Shown here piece by piece: positions 40,886 through 48,626 of a stretch of 51,004 nucleotides of DNA. Under the pieces are notes generated by a model, which saw only the letters and a list, made by a program, of their open reading frames with translations, had not been told where the DNA came from and ran no database searches. Made by a program: the position numbers and the translations under genes. Each line of letters starts with the position of its first letter. Within the stretch, counting starts at the first letter, position 1. Source of the DNA: an uncultured Desulfovibrio sp. (GTDB taxonomy: Bacteria > Desulfobacterota > Desulfovibrionia > Desulfovibrionales > Desulfovibrionaceae); contig NZ_CAJUBO010000016.1 of NCBI RefSeq assembly GCF_910584445.1, positions 10,913-61,916 on the forward strand, given 5' to 3'.

Positions 40886-41848
40886 CTACTTCTTGTCGTA
40901 CAGCTTGGAGACCACGTCCTTGCAGAAAAGCTCCTGCTGGGCGATGAGGTCGGCGTAGGCCTTGTTGTCCTTGAAGTCCATGCTCAGGCCGGCCTTCTTG
41001 TGCGCGGCGATGTTCTCGGGGTCTTCCATGGTCTTGCGGAAGGCGTCCACATAGAAGTCGATGATTTCCGGCGGGGTGCCCTTGGGGGCCACCAGGCCGC
41101 GCGCGGCGCCGTACCACTTGTCATAATAGCCCTGTTCGCCCAGGGTGGGCACATCCGGCAGCTCGGGCAGGCGCTTTTCGGAAAAAACGCCGAGCACGCG
41201 CAGCTCGGGCTTGTCGCCCTTGATGAGCTGGGCCACGTCGGCCACCTTGGCGCAGGAGAAATCCACCTCGCCCTGGCGCAGGGCAAGGAGCTGGTCGGCC
41301 GTGCCGCCGTAGGGGATGGCCTTGTAGTCAAAGCCGGCGCTCTTGGCGAGCAGCTGGGCGGCGGTGTGGTTGGAGGCCTCGACGCCGTTGGTGGAGGCGC
41401 GGTAGGTGGGCTTGGCCTTGCAGGCGGCCACCAGATCCTTGAGGCTCTTCCACGGGCTGTCGGCCTTGACCACCACCACGCCGGTCTCGGAAAGATGGTT
41501 GGCGATGGGGATGACGTCGGCCACGCTGAAGGTGGAGTCGGGCAGTGTCGCCAGGGTGGTGAAGGTGGGCAGGTTGATGAAGCCGATGGTCTGGCCGTCG
41601 GGTTTGGCGTTGACAAGCTGCGTCCAGCCGATCTTGCCGTCCGCGCCGGGCAGGTTGTTGATCACCAGGGTCTTGCCCACATGCTTCTCCGCCTCGGAGG
41701 CGAGGAGGCGCGCGCCCGTGTCCGTGCCGGAGCCGGCCTTGTAGGCCACGATGACCGTCACGTCGCCGGACGGGGTCCAGGCGGCGGCCGTTGCCAGGGC
41801 CGGGCTGAGCAGCAGGGCAAGGGCGAGCAGGACGAGACATTTTTTCAT
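40886..41848 (-). CDS. tctC: tripartite tricarboxylate transporter substrate-binding protein
   Basis: A 320-residue periplasmic protein of the Bug/TctC family. The start MKKCLVLLALALLL gives a signal peptide cleaved near ATA-AA, and GGAGGGTCCTCC stands before the ATG. Mature features: VTVIVAYKAGSGTDTGARLLA (binding loop), VINNLPGADGKIGW, INLPTF, TNGVEASNHTAAQLLA, YGGTADQLLALRQGEVDFS and APKGTPPEIIDFYVDAFRK. The ligand is unknown; family members bind citrate, malate, glutamate, nicotinate or terephthalate. It is the first gene of the operon, behind an unusually long leader. Confidence 0.94.
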   Translation of the reverse strand: MKKCLVLLALALLLSPALATAAAWTPSGDVTVIVAYKAGSGTDTGARLLASEAEKHVGKTLVINNLPGADGKIGWTQLVNAKPDGQTIGFINLPTFTTLATLPDSTFSVADVIPIANHLSETGVVVVKADSPWKSLKDLVAACKAKPTYRASTNGVEASNHTAAQLLAKSAGFDYKAIPYGGTADQLLALRQGEVDFSCAKVADVAQLIKGDKPELRVLGVFSEKRLPELPDVPTLGEQGYYDKWYGAARGLVAPKGTPPEIIDFYVDAFRKTMEDPENIAAHKKAGLSMDFKDNKAYADLIAQQELFCKDVVSKLYDKK

Positions 41849-42408
41849 GGAGGACCCTCCCGGAAAAAAGTGGCGAATCCGACGCCGGACGCCGTGCCCG
41901 GCGCGACTTGGTGCGATTCCGTCGATTCTCCTGCATCTTTGCCGTTTTGGCAAGCGTTCCCGGCGGCGGCCGCCGGACATGTGCGGCGGCAAACGGGCGC
42001 GGCTGGCGGCGCGCGGGGCGCCGCCTTCCCCCCGCACCGTTAGAGGCCGATGGCCCTTGACCCCCCGGTCGCGTTTCTCTCAATGCGCGGCATTGAGAGA
42101 AACGGATGGTGAGAAACGGGACAATTGTCTCTTCTTGAAAATTCCCGAAACCTCGAGAGACGACTCTTCCACTGTCCGCTCGAAGCGAAGCGCAGAGCGG
42201 GGCTGTCGTCGGAGGGATCCGAAAAAATAAGAATTTTTTGCGCCGGCAAGGAAGTGGGCGATTTTTGGAGGGAGTGTACTCATGTACATGACTGACAAAA
42301 ATCGTCCAGTGACGCAGACGGCACAAAAAGGGCTGTTTTTGACGGATGACTTCGGCATGGCGGAAAGCCGCAACTTTCCGCATCAGGCGCGCGGGGCGCC
42401 GTCCCGCG
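41849..42408 (-). promoter_or_regulatory. 560-nt tct leader with many dyads
   Basis: No convincing gene. The part at 42064-42390 is much richer in A+T than its flanks and full of symmetry: a 14-bp perfect inverted repeat with CGCGG centre at 42072-42104 (arms CGTTTCTCTCAATG), a further direct copy of GAGAAACGG at 42111-42119, GACAATTGTC at 42120-42129, GACGAC/GTCGTC at 42159-42164 and 42205-42210 enclosing CCGCTC/GAGCGG, AAAAAAT/ATTTTTT at 42222-42239, TGTAC/GTACA near 42277-42290, CAAAAA/TTTTTG at 42324-42341 and GCGGAAAG/CTTTCCGC at 42360-42381. It may hold the tct promoter with operators, a structured RNA or a dispersed repeat. Confidence 0.6.
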
Positions 42409-44022
42409 TCAGGCATCCTGTCCCCTGTTGCGGCGCAGGCGCTCCCGGAGCGGGCGCAGGGCCATGGTCAGGAGTTCGGGAGCGAACAGCCGCGCCAGGG
42501 GCAGCGCCACCAGCGCGAAGGCCGCGCCGCTGGCCGCCAGGGCCGCGCAGGCCGCCAGAAACGGCGGCAGCGGCACCCGGGCGCGGCACAGTTCCGCCAT
42601 GAACCACGCGGCCCCGGCAGCCGGCGCGGAACATGCCAGGCAGCGGGCGGCCAGGGCCGCCAGGCCATCGAAGGCCGCCGCGCCGTGACGCCGCGCCCAG
42701 ATCCAGAGGAGCCAGACCACATAGACGCTGACGCTCAGGCCGGAAAGGGCGGCCACGGCCCAGGCGCCGCGCGGCACGGCGACGCAGGGATAGAGCGGCA
42801 GGCAGACAAGGGTCACGGCCGTGCCCGTGAGGGCCGGGGTCAGGGTGTCGCCGTGCGCGTAGTAGGCGCGCACAAGCACCATGTAGATGATCCAGAACGG
42901 CGTGGGCGCAAGCATGAGGCGCGTGAGCGGCAGGGCGGCCAGCGTCTCTTCCGGGCCGAAGCGGCCGCCCTGGAAGATGATGCCGAGGATGGGCCACGCG
43001 GCCGCCGCCATCCAGAGCGCGCAGGGGATGATCAGGCCCAGGCTCCCGGCAAGGGCCGCGCGCAGGGTTTTGTCGAAGCGTTCGGTCTCGCCCTCGGCCA
43101 GCAGGCGCACCAGAAAGGGATAGGAGGCCACGGCCGCCGCCTGCCCCACCAGGCCCACGGGCACCTGGGCGATGCGCCGCCCGTAGTTGAGCAGGCTCAC
43201 GGCGCCGTCGCCCACCAGGCTGCCGAAGACGCGGAGGAACTGCTCGTCGAGCATGATGACCGTCTGGCCGAGCATGAGCGGCAGGGCGATGAGCAGGAAC
43301 CTGCCCATGAGCGGATGCCGCCAGACCGGCGCCAGGCGCAGGCCCCCGGCGGCGGCCGCCCGCAGCGGCAGGAGAAAGGCCCCCAGCCCCGCGCCGAGGG
43401 TGACGCCCATGCAGTAGCCGGTCATGCCCATGTCCCCGCCCGCGCCGAACAGGCCTGCCGCGCCGGGGATCAGGGGCAGGAGCAGCCCGGCCGCGATGAT
43501 GCAGCCGTTATAGATGAGGGGCGTGAGCGCGGGCACGCTGAACTGCCGCCGCAGGAGCAGCAGGGCGGTGAAGCAGGCGCCGGACAGGAAGAAGACCTGG
43601 GCGGGCAGGATGAGGCGCATGAAAAAGGCGAGCCGCGCGGAGGCCTCGGGGCTGAAGCCGGGCGCGGTCAGGCGCGCCAGCGGCTCTGCCCAGAGCATGC
43701 CCGCGCCCGTGAGCGCGAGAGAGGCCGCGAGCATCCAGAAAAACACGCAGGAGAAAAAGCGCCAGGCGTCGTCCTCGTCCTCCCGCAGGCGCGCCGCCAG
43801 CAGGGGGATGATGGTGATGGACATGAACCCGCCCGCCAGCAGGTAGTTGATGATGTCCGGCACCACAAAGGCCGCGAAATAGAGGTCCGCCTCGCCGCCC
43901 GCGCCGAACTGCCAGGAAATGACCTTGTCGCGCACAAGCCCCATGAGGCGTGACAGGATGGCGCTGGCCGCCAGGATGAGCGCGGCCGCGCCCATGCGTT
44001 GCCGGGCGGTGAGCAGGGCCAT
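42409..44022 (-). CDS. murJ: lipid II flippase MurJ
   Basis: A 537-residue inner-membrane protein with about 14 helices that flips lipid II for peptidoglycan synthesis. MviN/MurJ landmarks: SRLMGLVRDKVISWQFGAGGEADLYFAAFVVPDIINYLLAGG near the N-terminus with the conserved Arg and Asp residues, then PGFSPEASARLAFFMRLILPAQVFF and NYGRRIAQVPVGLVGQAAAVASYPFL. GDTLTPALTGT marks the late helices. The start overlaps the rnr stop by one base (TGATG), so it is translated from the rnr transcript. No T-tract terminator follows; a small hairpin lies at 42360-42381. Confidence 0.95.
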   Translation of the reverse strand: MALLTARQRMGAAALILAASAILSRLMGLVRDKVISWQFGAGGEADLYFAAFVVPDIINYLLAGGFMSITIIPLLAARLREDEDDAWRFFSCVFFWMLAASLALTGAGMLWAEPLARLTAPGFSPEASARLAFFMRLILPAQVFFLSGACFTALLLLRRQFSVPALTPLIYNGCIIAAGLLLPLIPGAAGLFGAGGDMGMTGYCMGVTLGAGLGAFLLPLRAAAAGGLRLAPVWRHPLMGRFLLIALPLMLGQTVIMLDEQFLRVFGSLVGDGAVSLLNYGRRIAQVPVGLVGQAAAVASYPFLVRLLAEGETERFDKTLRAALAGSLGLIIPCALWMAAAAWPILGIIFQGGRFGPEETLAALPLTRLMLAPTPFWIIYMVLVRAYYAHGDTLTPALTGTAVTLVCLPLYPCVAVPRGAWAVAALSGLSVSVYVVWLLWIWARRHGAAAFDGLAALAARCLACSAPAAGAAWFMAELCRARVPLPPFLAACAALAASGAAFALVALPLARLFAPELLTMALRPLRERLRRNRGQDA

Positions 44023-46505
44023 CAGCGTCCCCTGCCCGCGCGGGCGCCCGGTTTTCGCCGTTCGCTGGCCGGGGCGCGCCGCCCGCGGCGTTCCTCCCGG
44101 GCGGGCGTTGCCGCGCGGCGCCGTCCGCGTGTCGTGCCCGGGGCGTTTTTCCGGCTGCCGCTCCGCGGTTTTCCGCGCCGTTGTCCCGCCGCGCCGGGCG
44201 GCGGCATGTCCAGCGGCAGGAGGCGGATCTCCAGCCGCCCCATGTCCACGTTCTCCAGACGTGTCCGCACCGGCACGCCGAGCGTCCAGACGCGGCCGTG
44301 GCGTTCGCCCGTGAGGCTGAGCCGTTCGGGATCGTAGCGGTACCAGTCGTCCGTCAGGTCTTCGAGGCGGACCATGCCCTCCACGGGCATGCCCTCCAGC
44401 TCCACAAAAATGCCGAAGGGCGTCACGCCGCTGATGACGCCGGAAAAGTGTTCGCCCTCATGCCCGGCAAGGCACAGGCAGGCGAGGCGGCGCGCCATTT
44501 CCCGTTCGCAGTCCATGGCCGCGCGTTCGCGGCGGTTGAGCTGGTCGCCGATACGCACCAGCCGTTGCCCGGCGGGGATCTCGCCGCAGGGCCGTCCCAG
44601 GGCCGCCTTGAGCGCCCGGTGGACGAGCAGGTCGGCATAGCGGCGGATGGGCGAGGTGAAATGGCAGTACGCGGCCGAGGCAAGCCCGAAATGGCCGATA
44701 TTTTCCGGCTGGTAGCGGGCCTGCGGCAGGGCGCGCAGACAGAGCCTGTCGACCACGAACTCCTGCGGGCTGCCCTGGGCGCGGGCAAGGATGCCGCGCA
44801 CGGCGCCGGCGTCCGGCCGGCCGTCGCGCCGCAGATGCGGCGGCAGGCTCTCCAGGGCCGTGGCCTCCAGAGTGGCGAAGAGCGCTTCCAGGCGTTCGGC
44901 GTCCGGTTCCGGGTGGACGCGGTAGAGAAATTCCGGTCCCCCCCCGGCGCCGAGCCGGCGGGCCACGGCCTCGTTGGCGGCGATCATGAATTCCTCGATG
45001 AGCCGGTGCGCGTCGTGGCGTTCGGCCACGCCCACGCCGGTCACGCGGCCGCTGTCGTCAAACTCGTAGCGGGCCTCGGGCAGGTCGAAGTCCAGTCCGC
45101 CCCGGGCGAGCCTGGCGGCGCGCAGGACGCGGTAGAGGGCAAATGCCTCCTCCAGCATGGCGAGCACCTCGGCGCCGCGCGGCGCCCGGCACAGCCGGTC
45201 GCGGACCGCCCCGTCGCGGTCGGACACGGCGGCCCTGACCTCGTCATAGGTCAGGCGCGCGGCGGAGCGCATGACCACGGACGCGAAACGGGGCGCGCCG
45301 GGGCGGCCGTTTTCGTCCAGCGGAAGCTCCACCAGCAGGGCGAGACGGTCCTCTCCGGGGCGCAGGCTGCACAGGCCGTTGGAAAGGGCGGGCGGCAGCA
45401 TGGGTTCTACGGAACGGGGGAAATACCAGGAGTTGCCGCGCGCCAGCGCCTCGGCGTCCAGAGCGCCCACCGCGCCCCGGCCGGGGCGCACATAGTGGCT
45501 CACATCCGCGATGGCTACGCGCAACAGCCACCCGCTGTCGCGCCGCTCCACATGGACGGCATCGTCAAAGTCGCGCGCGTCCGCGCCGTCGATGGTCACC
45601 AGGGGCAGGTCGCGCACATCCTCGCGTCCGGCGAAATCCGCGGGACCGGGCGCGGCGGGGAGGCGCGCCGCCTCGGCCAGCGCCGCCGGGGGGAACTCGC
45701 GCGGCGCCTCGTGATTGAGCTTGACCAGTTCCTCCTGGACGGCCACGTCGTCCTCGCGGCCGTAGGCGCCCACGAGGCGGGCGCTCCAGAGGTCCGAGGC
45801 CAGTTCTTCCTCCGGCGCCACCAGCAGAAGCTCTCCCGGTTCGAGGCGCGGGATGCCCGGACCGTCCGGGCGCTCTCCCGGGGGCGCTTCCGGGGGCGCT
45901 TCCGGGGGCGCTTCCGGCAGCCGGACGCTGAAATCGACCGGGATCCGGTCGTCCGCCGGGCGGCAGAAGAGCGTGTCGCCTGTGCGTCGCACCAGATGAA
46001 CCGGCACTTCCTGGTGCGCCCGCTGGAGGATGGCCGTCACGCGCCCCTCGGGCGCCCGGGCCGCGTCCCGTCCCGGCCGGCGTTCGCGGCGGCCGCCGTG
46101 GCCGCGCGTGCCGGGCACCAGGACCGCGCGCACCAGGTCCCCGTGCCAGGCGCCGCCCCGTTGGGCGGGATGGATGAACAGCTCGGGACCGCTGCCGCCG
46201 TCTTCCCGGAGCGGGCTGACGAAACCGCCGCCGTCGCGCAGGGCGCGGTAGCGGCCGGTCACGGTCAGCAGGCGTTCCGGCCGGGTCCAGAGTCCGCCGG
46301 CAAGCCGCAGGAGCTTCCCTTCGCGGGCAAGGGCGGCCAGTTCCGCCTCCAGCCGCTTTTTCCCCTGGCGCGGGATGCGGGCCGCGCGCAGAAGGCCGTC
46401 CAGGCGCAGGGGGCGCGCCTGGCGGTCAAAAATATGCAGCAGTTCTTCACCTGCGGGAACCGCGTTCCGCGGGTCGCCGCCGCGTTGTTTTCCGGAGTTT
46501 TTCAT
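44022..46505 (-). CDS. rnr: ribonuclease R
   Basis: An 827-residue 3'-5' exoribonuclease able to digest structured RNA. A winged-helix region covers about 20-75; cold-shock-like RNA-binding parts follow (about 78-240). The RNB domain covers about 290-620: DGADARDFDDAVHVE with its catalytic Asp set, SWYFPRSVEPMLP, LIEEFMIAANEAVA, and FTSPIRRYADLLVHR. The S1 domain is at about 685-765 (FSGVISGVTPFGIFVELEG). The last 60 residues are a basic Arg/Lys-rich tail, useful for unwinding. The ATG at 46505 has no ribosome-binding site and lies 8 nt after a terminator-like hairpin. An EAPP triplicate occurs near residue 200. Confidence 0.95.
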   Translation of the reverse strand: MKNSGKQRGGDPRNAVPAGEELLHIFDRQARPLRLDGLLRAARIPRQGKKRLEAELAALAREGKLLRLAGGLWTRPERLLTVTGRYRALRDGGGFVSPLREDGGSGPELFIHPAQRGGAWHGDLVRAVLVPGTRGHGGRRERRPGRDAARAPEGRVTAILQRAHQEVPVHLVRRTGDTLFCRPADDRIPVDFSVRLPEAPPEAPPEAPPGERPDGPGIPRLEPGELLLVAPEEELASDLWSARLVGAYGREDDVAVQEELVKLNHEAPREFPPAALAEAARLPAAPGPADFAGREDVRDLPLVTIDGADARDFDDAVHVERRDSGWLLRVAIADVSHYVRPGRGAVGALDAEALARGNSWYFPRSVEPMLPPALSNGLCSLRPGEDRLALLVELPLDENGRPGAPRFASVVMRSAARLTYDEVRAAVSDRDGAVRDRLCRAPRGAEVLAMLEEAFALYRVLRAARLARGGLDFDLPEARYEFDDSGRVTGVGVAERHDAHRLIEEFMIAANEAVARRLGAGGGPEFLYRVHPEPDAERLEALFATLEATALESLPPHLRRDGRPDAGAVRGILARAQGSPQEFVVDRLCLRALPQARYQPENIGHFGLASAAYCHFTSPIRRYADLLVHRALKAALGRPCGEIPAGQRLVRIGDQLNRRERAAMDCEREMARRLACLCLAGHEGEHFSGVISGVTPFGIFVELEGMPVEGMVRLEDLTDDWYRYDPERLSLTGERHGRVWTLGVPVRTRLENVDMGRLEIRLLPLDMPPPGAAGQRRGKPRSGSRKNAPGTTRGRRRAATPAREERRGRRAPASERRKPGARAGRGR
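45879..45914 (-). repeat. three tandem 12-bp repeats inside rnr
   Basis: The unit CGGGGGCGCTTC occurs three times without change, coding EAPP three times in the linker between the cold-shock and RNB parts of RNase R. The number of units could change by slippage without breaking the frame. Confidence 0.9.
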
Positions 46506-46513
46506 GGCGTCTG

Positions 46514-46559
46514 AAAAAGAAAGACAGGGGCAAAAGGCGTGCCCTTTGCCCCTGTCTTT
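46514..46559 (-). terminator. terminator-like hairpin between the BI-1 gene and rnr
   Basis: A perfect 15-bp stem (46520-46534 with 46545-46559, AAAGACAGGG...) is followed on the minus strand by C and five T (46514-46518). It ends the BI-1 transcript 22 nt after its stop. The T-run lies only 8 nt before the rnr start codon, so it also forms the rnr leader. Confidence 0.85.
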
Positions 46560-46581
46560 GCTCGCGTGTCTGTGGCGCTGC

Positions 46582-47289
46582 CTAGTCGCGGTTGCCGCCG
46601 AAGAGCTGGAGCAGCATGAGGAAGATGTTGATGAAGTCCAGATAGAGGGTCAGCGCGCCGAGGATGGCCCCGCGGCGGATGGCCGTGCCGTCCTCGAGGG
46701 GCGCGGCCTCGCCGAAGCGGCGCAGCTTCTGGGTGTCATAGGCCGTGAGGCCCGTGAAGATGAGCACCCCGAGGCAGCTCACGATGAAGTTCATCATGCT
46801 GCTCTGGAGGAAGATGTTGACCACCATGGCGATGATGATGCCGATAAGCCCCATGAACAGGAAATTGCCCAGGCCCGTGAGGTCGCGCCTGGTGACGGTG
46901 CCATAGACGGTCATGGCGAGGAAGGTGCCCGTGGTCACGAGAAAGGCCGTGCCGATGGACGCGATGGGATAGACCACGAAGATGGACGAGAGCATGGCCC
47001 CGGTAAGCGCCGAATAGAGCAGGAACAGCCCGGTGGCCGCCCCGGCGGAAAGTTTGTGGATGGCCGCCGAAAGCGCGATGACCAGGCCGAACTGGGCCAC
47101 CACCAGCAGGATGAGTACCAGGCTGTTGCCGAGGATGGCGTCGCGGATGGCGGGCGTGCCGGCCACGCCGTAGGCCACCACCGTGGTGAGCGCAAGCCCC
47201 GCGGTCATCCACTGGTACACGTGGCGCATATAGACGGAAACGGCGCTGCCGACGCCGCTCTGGGCGATGGTATTGGGGAAGGGTGCCAT
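46582..47289 (-). CDS. Bax inhibitor-1 / YccA-YbhL family membrane protein
   Basis: A 235-residue inner-membrane protein with seven hydrophobic helices from residue 25 to the end. The family signature is seen in MTAGLALTTVVAYGVAG, LLYSALTGAMLSSIF, FLVTTGTFLAMTVYGTVTRRDLTGLGNFLFMGLIGIIIAMVVNIFL and TGLTAYDTQKLRRFG, with the C-terminal LYLDFINIFLMLLQLFGGNRD containing the buried Asp pair partner. E. coli YccA modulates the FtsH protease; others are pH-dependent calcium leak channels. GGAGG precedes the ATG; a long open frame upstream to 47739 is not part of it. Single-gene unit with its own promoter and terminator. Confidence 0.94.
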   Translation of the reverse strand: MAPFPNTIAQSGVGSAVSVYMRHVYQWMTAGLALTTVVAYGVAGTPAIRDAILGNSLVLILLVVAQFGLVIALSAAIHKLSAGAATGLFLLYSALTGAMLSSIFVVYPIASIGTAFLVTTGTFLAMTVYGTVTRRDLTGLGNFLFMGLIGIIIAMVVNIFLQSSMMNFIVSCLGVLIFTGLTAYDTQKLRRFGEAAPLEDGTAIRRGAILGALTLYLDFINIFLMLLQLFGGNRD

Positions 47290-47413
47290 GGAAAGCCTCC
47301 GGGTGAAGGGGGAATGGCCGCGGACCATGGCGGCCGCCAGAACGGGCGGGGCGGGCCGCGCGGCCGGGGGCGCCCGGCGCGCCCCGCGCCGGAACGTCCC
47401 GGACTGTTCTTCC

Positions 47414-47443
47414 AATATATAGGATTTCCCCGGCACAAGGCAA
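47414..47443 (-). promoter_or_regulatory. BI-1 gene promoter, CTTGCCT-N16-TATATA
   Basis: On the minus strand TTGCCT (47438-47443) and TATATA (47416-47421) are 16 nt apart; TATATT at 47414-47419 gives 18 nt. It lies about 125 nt before the BI-1 start and matches the htpX promoter in hexamers, spacing and the CC before TATAT. Confidence 0.6.
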
Positions 47444-47539
47444 GGCCCGCGCAGGGGCGGACCCCCGACGCCGGGGGAAAGAGGCGCGCGCGGAAGATGC
47501 GCCTTGCCAAGACCCGCGGCGCGGTGGTAGTGTGGAGCC

Positions 47540-47785
47540 ATGGAACTTCTGGAACAGCTTGAGGCGCGCGTCGCCGAACTCCTGGCCCGGCTGGATCGTC
47601 TGCGGGCGGAGAACGCGCACCTTCGCGCCGAGCTTTCCGCTCTGGGCGTGGAATCGTCCGGGCTGGAAGAAGAGAACCGCAGGCTGCATGACTCCCTCGC
47701 CCGAGAGGAAGGGCGGCGCGCCGAGGCGCTCCAGCGCATCGACGCCCTGCTGCGTAAAATCCAGGAGCATGACAGCGTCGAGTAG
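47540..47785 (+). CDS. short coiled-coil protein, ZapB-like
   Basis: An 81-residue protein that is one continuous coiled coil with heptads of Leu and many Glu/Arg (LEQLEARVAELLARLDRL, LEEENRRLHDSLAREE). Such a protein directly before zapA is often annotated as cell division protein ZapB, which stabilises the Z-ring through ZapA; similarity of coiled coils is weak evidence by itself. GTGGAG precedes the ATG. Its 3' end overlaps zapA, or ends 7 nt before it if zapA starts at the GTG at 47793. Confidence 0.75.
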   Translation: MELLEQLEARVAELLARLDRLRAENAHLRAELSALGVESSGLEEENRRLHDSLAREEGRRAEALQRIDALLRKIQEHDSVE

Positions 47786-48065
47786 GCTATTTGTGAGTGA
47801 CGACAACATCAACCTTACCGTTCTTGGCTTTGACATCGCCTTTCGGGCCGGGGCCGACATGGAGCGCGCCCGCGATGCCGCCCGTCTGGTGGAGGAACGG
47901 TTTGCGACCCAGAAGTTGAGGTTCCGGGGCGGACAGAGCAGGGAAATGATGCTCGCCTTCCTGGCCCTTGGCCTGGCGGATGACCTGTTGCAGTTGAAGA
48001 AAATGCAGAATGACGCGCGGCAGCGCATCGCCGCGCTTCTTGCACGGATAGAGAATTCCGAATAG
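47769..48065 (+). CDS. zapA: cell division protein ZapA
   Basis: A small FtsZ-associated protein, up to 98 residues, that cross-links FtsZ filaments. INLTVLGFDIAFRAGADMERARDAARLVEERFATQKLRF is the ZapA head; ALGLADDLLQLKKMQNDARQRIAALLARIENSE is its coiled-coil tail. Two starts are possible: ATG at 47769, overlapping the coiled-coil gene by 17 nt but with its AGGAG only 1 nt away, or GTG at 47793 with AGTAGG 6 nt before it, giving 90 residues from SDDNINL. The GTG looks better for translation. The order zapA, 6S RNA, next gene is widespread in proteobacteria. Confidence 0.88.
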   Translation: MTASSRLFVSDDNINLTVLGFDIAFRAGADMERARDAARLVEERFATQKLRFRGGQSREMMLAFLALGLADDLLQLKKMQNDARQRIAALLARIENSE

Positions 48066-48124
48066 GTGGCGGGCCGCGGGCGGCCGAGAGGTCGCCGCCC
48101 GCCCGCACAAGGAGCGGCCATTTT

Positions 48125-48302
48125 CCCTGGAGTCCCCGTGATCCGCGCCTCGGCGCTAACCTGACAAGCACATGCAAAAGGGCGTCGGTCTCTGTGCCCG
48201 TGTGCAAGCCCGCCTTGGGCGGGAAGCCTGACGGCAGCATACGGACGCCCGACCTGGGAAACCAGGTTCTGCACCGCAGGCGTGACACGGTTCTCTGGGG
48301 TT
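48125..48302 (+). ncRNA. ssrS: 6S RNA
   Basis: An RNA of about 178 nt right after zapA, the classical place. The ends pair: CCCTGGAG and CCC-GTG at 48125-48140 with CACGG and CTCTGGGG at 48286-48300. Inside, GGGCGTC (48180-48186) pairs with GACGCCC (48244-48250), closing an arm with the hairpin CCCGCC-TTG-GGCGGG (48209-48223), and GACCTGGGAAACCAGG forms another. The open middle mimics a promoter bubble that binds sigma70-RNA polymerase. A run of five T at 48301 follows. Exact ends are estimates. Confidence 0.87.
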
Positions 48303-48486
48303 TTTGAAAGTTCGCGGGATCTTCTTTCGAGGTTGCCGGCCTTGTCCGCAACCCCGGAAACCAGAAGCGGGCACCGGCGTCATGCCGTGCGGCAACTGGT
48401 TTTCGTGCCGTTCCGCCCGGCAGCCCCTGCCGGTGGCGGCGCCGGCCCCGTTTCGCGGGGCGCGGCATCATTCTGACGGGCCGCTT

Positions 48487-48622
48487 TCGGCCTCGCTTCA
48501 TCCATGCTTCCGGTCCGTTCCGACCGCCGGCCGCAAGGGCTTGCCGCCCCGGCATGATTTGCGGCGTCCGCGCGGCGCCGTCCATTCGGCGGTTTCGGGC
48601 CGCCGAACTGAAGCGAGGCTGG
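48487..48622 (+). promoter_or_regulatory. long-range dyad in the rny leader covering its ribosome-binding site
   Basis: GCCTCGCTTCA (48490-48500) and its perfect inverted copy TGAAGCGAGGC (48609-48619) are 108 nt apart; with wobble pairs the stem extends to 48487 and 48622. The right arm contains GCGAGG, the rny ribosome-binding site. The enclosed part has its own small hairpins, e.g. GGCGG-TTTCGGG-CCGCC. The rest of the gap 48303-48486 shows GGTTGC/GCAACC and GCCCCG/CGGGGC hairpins but no gene. Confidence 0.5.
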
Positions 48623-48626
48623 TTTC

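Noticed and set aside
40886..42037. Longer form of TctC starting at 42037
   Set aside because: The extension is Arg-rich and would bury the signal peptide; GGAGGG stands before MKKCLV at 41848.
42040..42373. Two minus-strand short frames in the tct leader
   Set aside because: They overlap each other and several dyads and have no recognisable domain; the symmetry suggests regulatory DNA or a repeat rather than protein.
42282..42602. Small frame MYMTDKNRPVT with GGAGGG upstream
   Set aside because: The ribosome site is good, but the frame runs into the antisense of murJ and turns into Arg/Ala/Gly-rich sequence; the first 30 codons could be a peptide but nothing supports it.
47289..47739. N-terminal extension of the BI-1 gene to 47739
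   Set aside because: Basic, Ser-rich, antisense to the ZapB-like gene, and GGAGG before the ATG at 47289 fixes the start.
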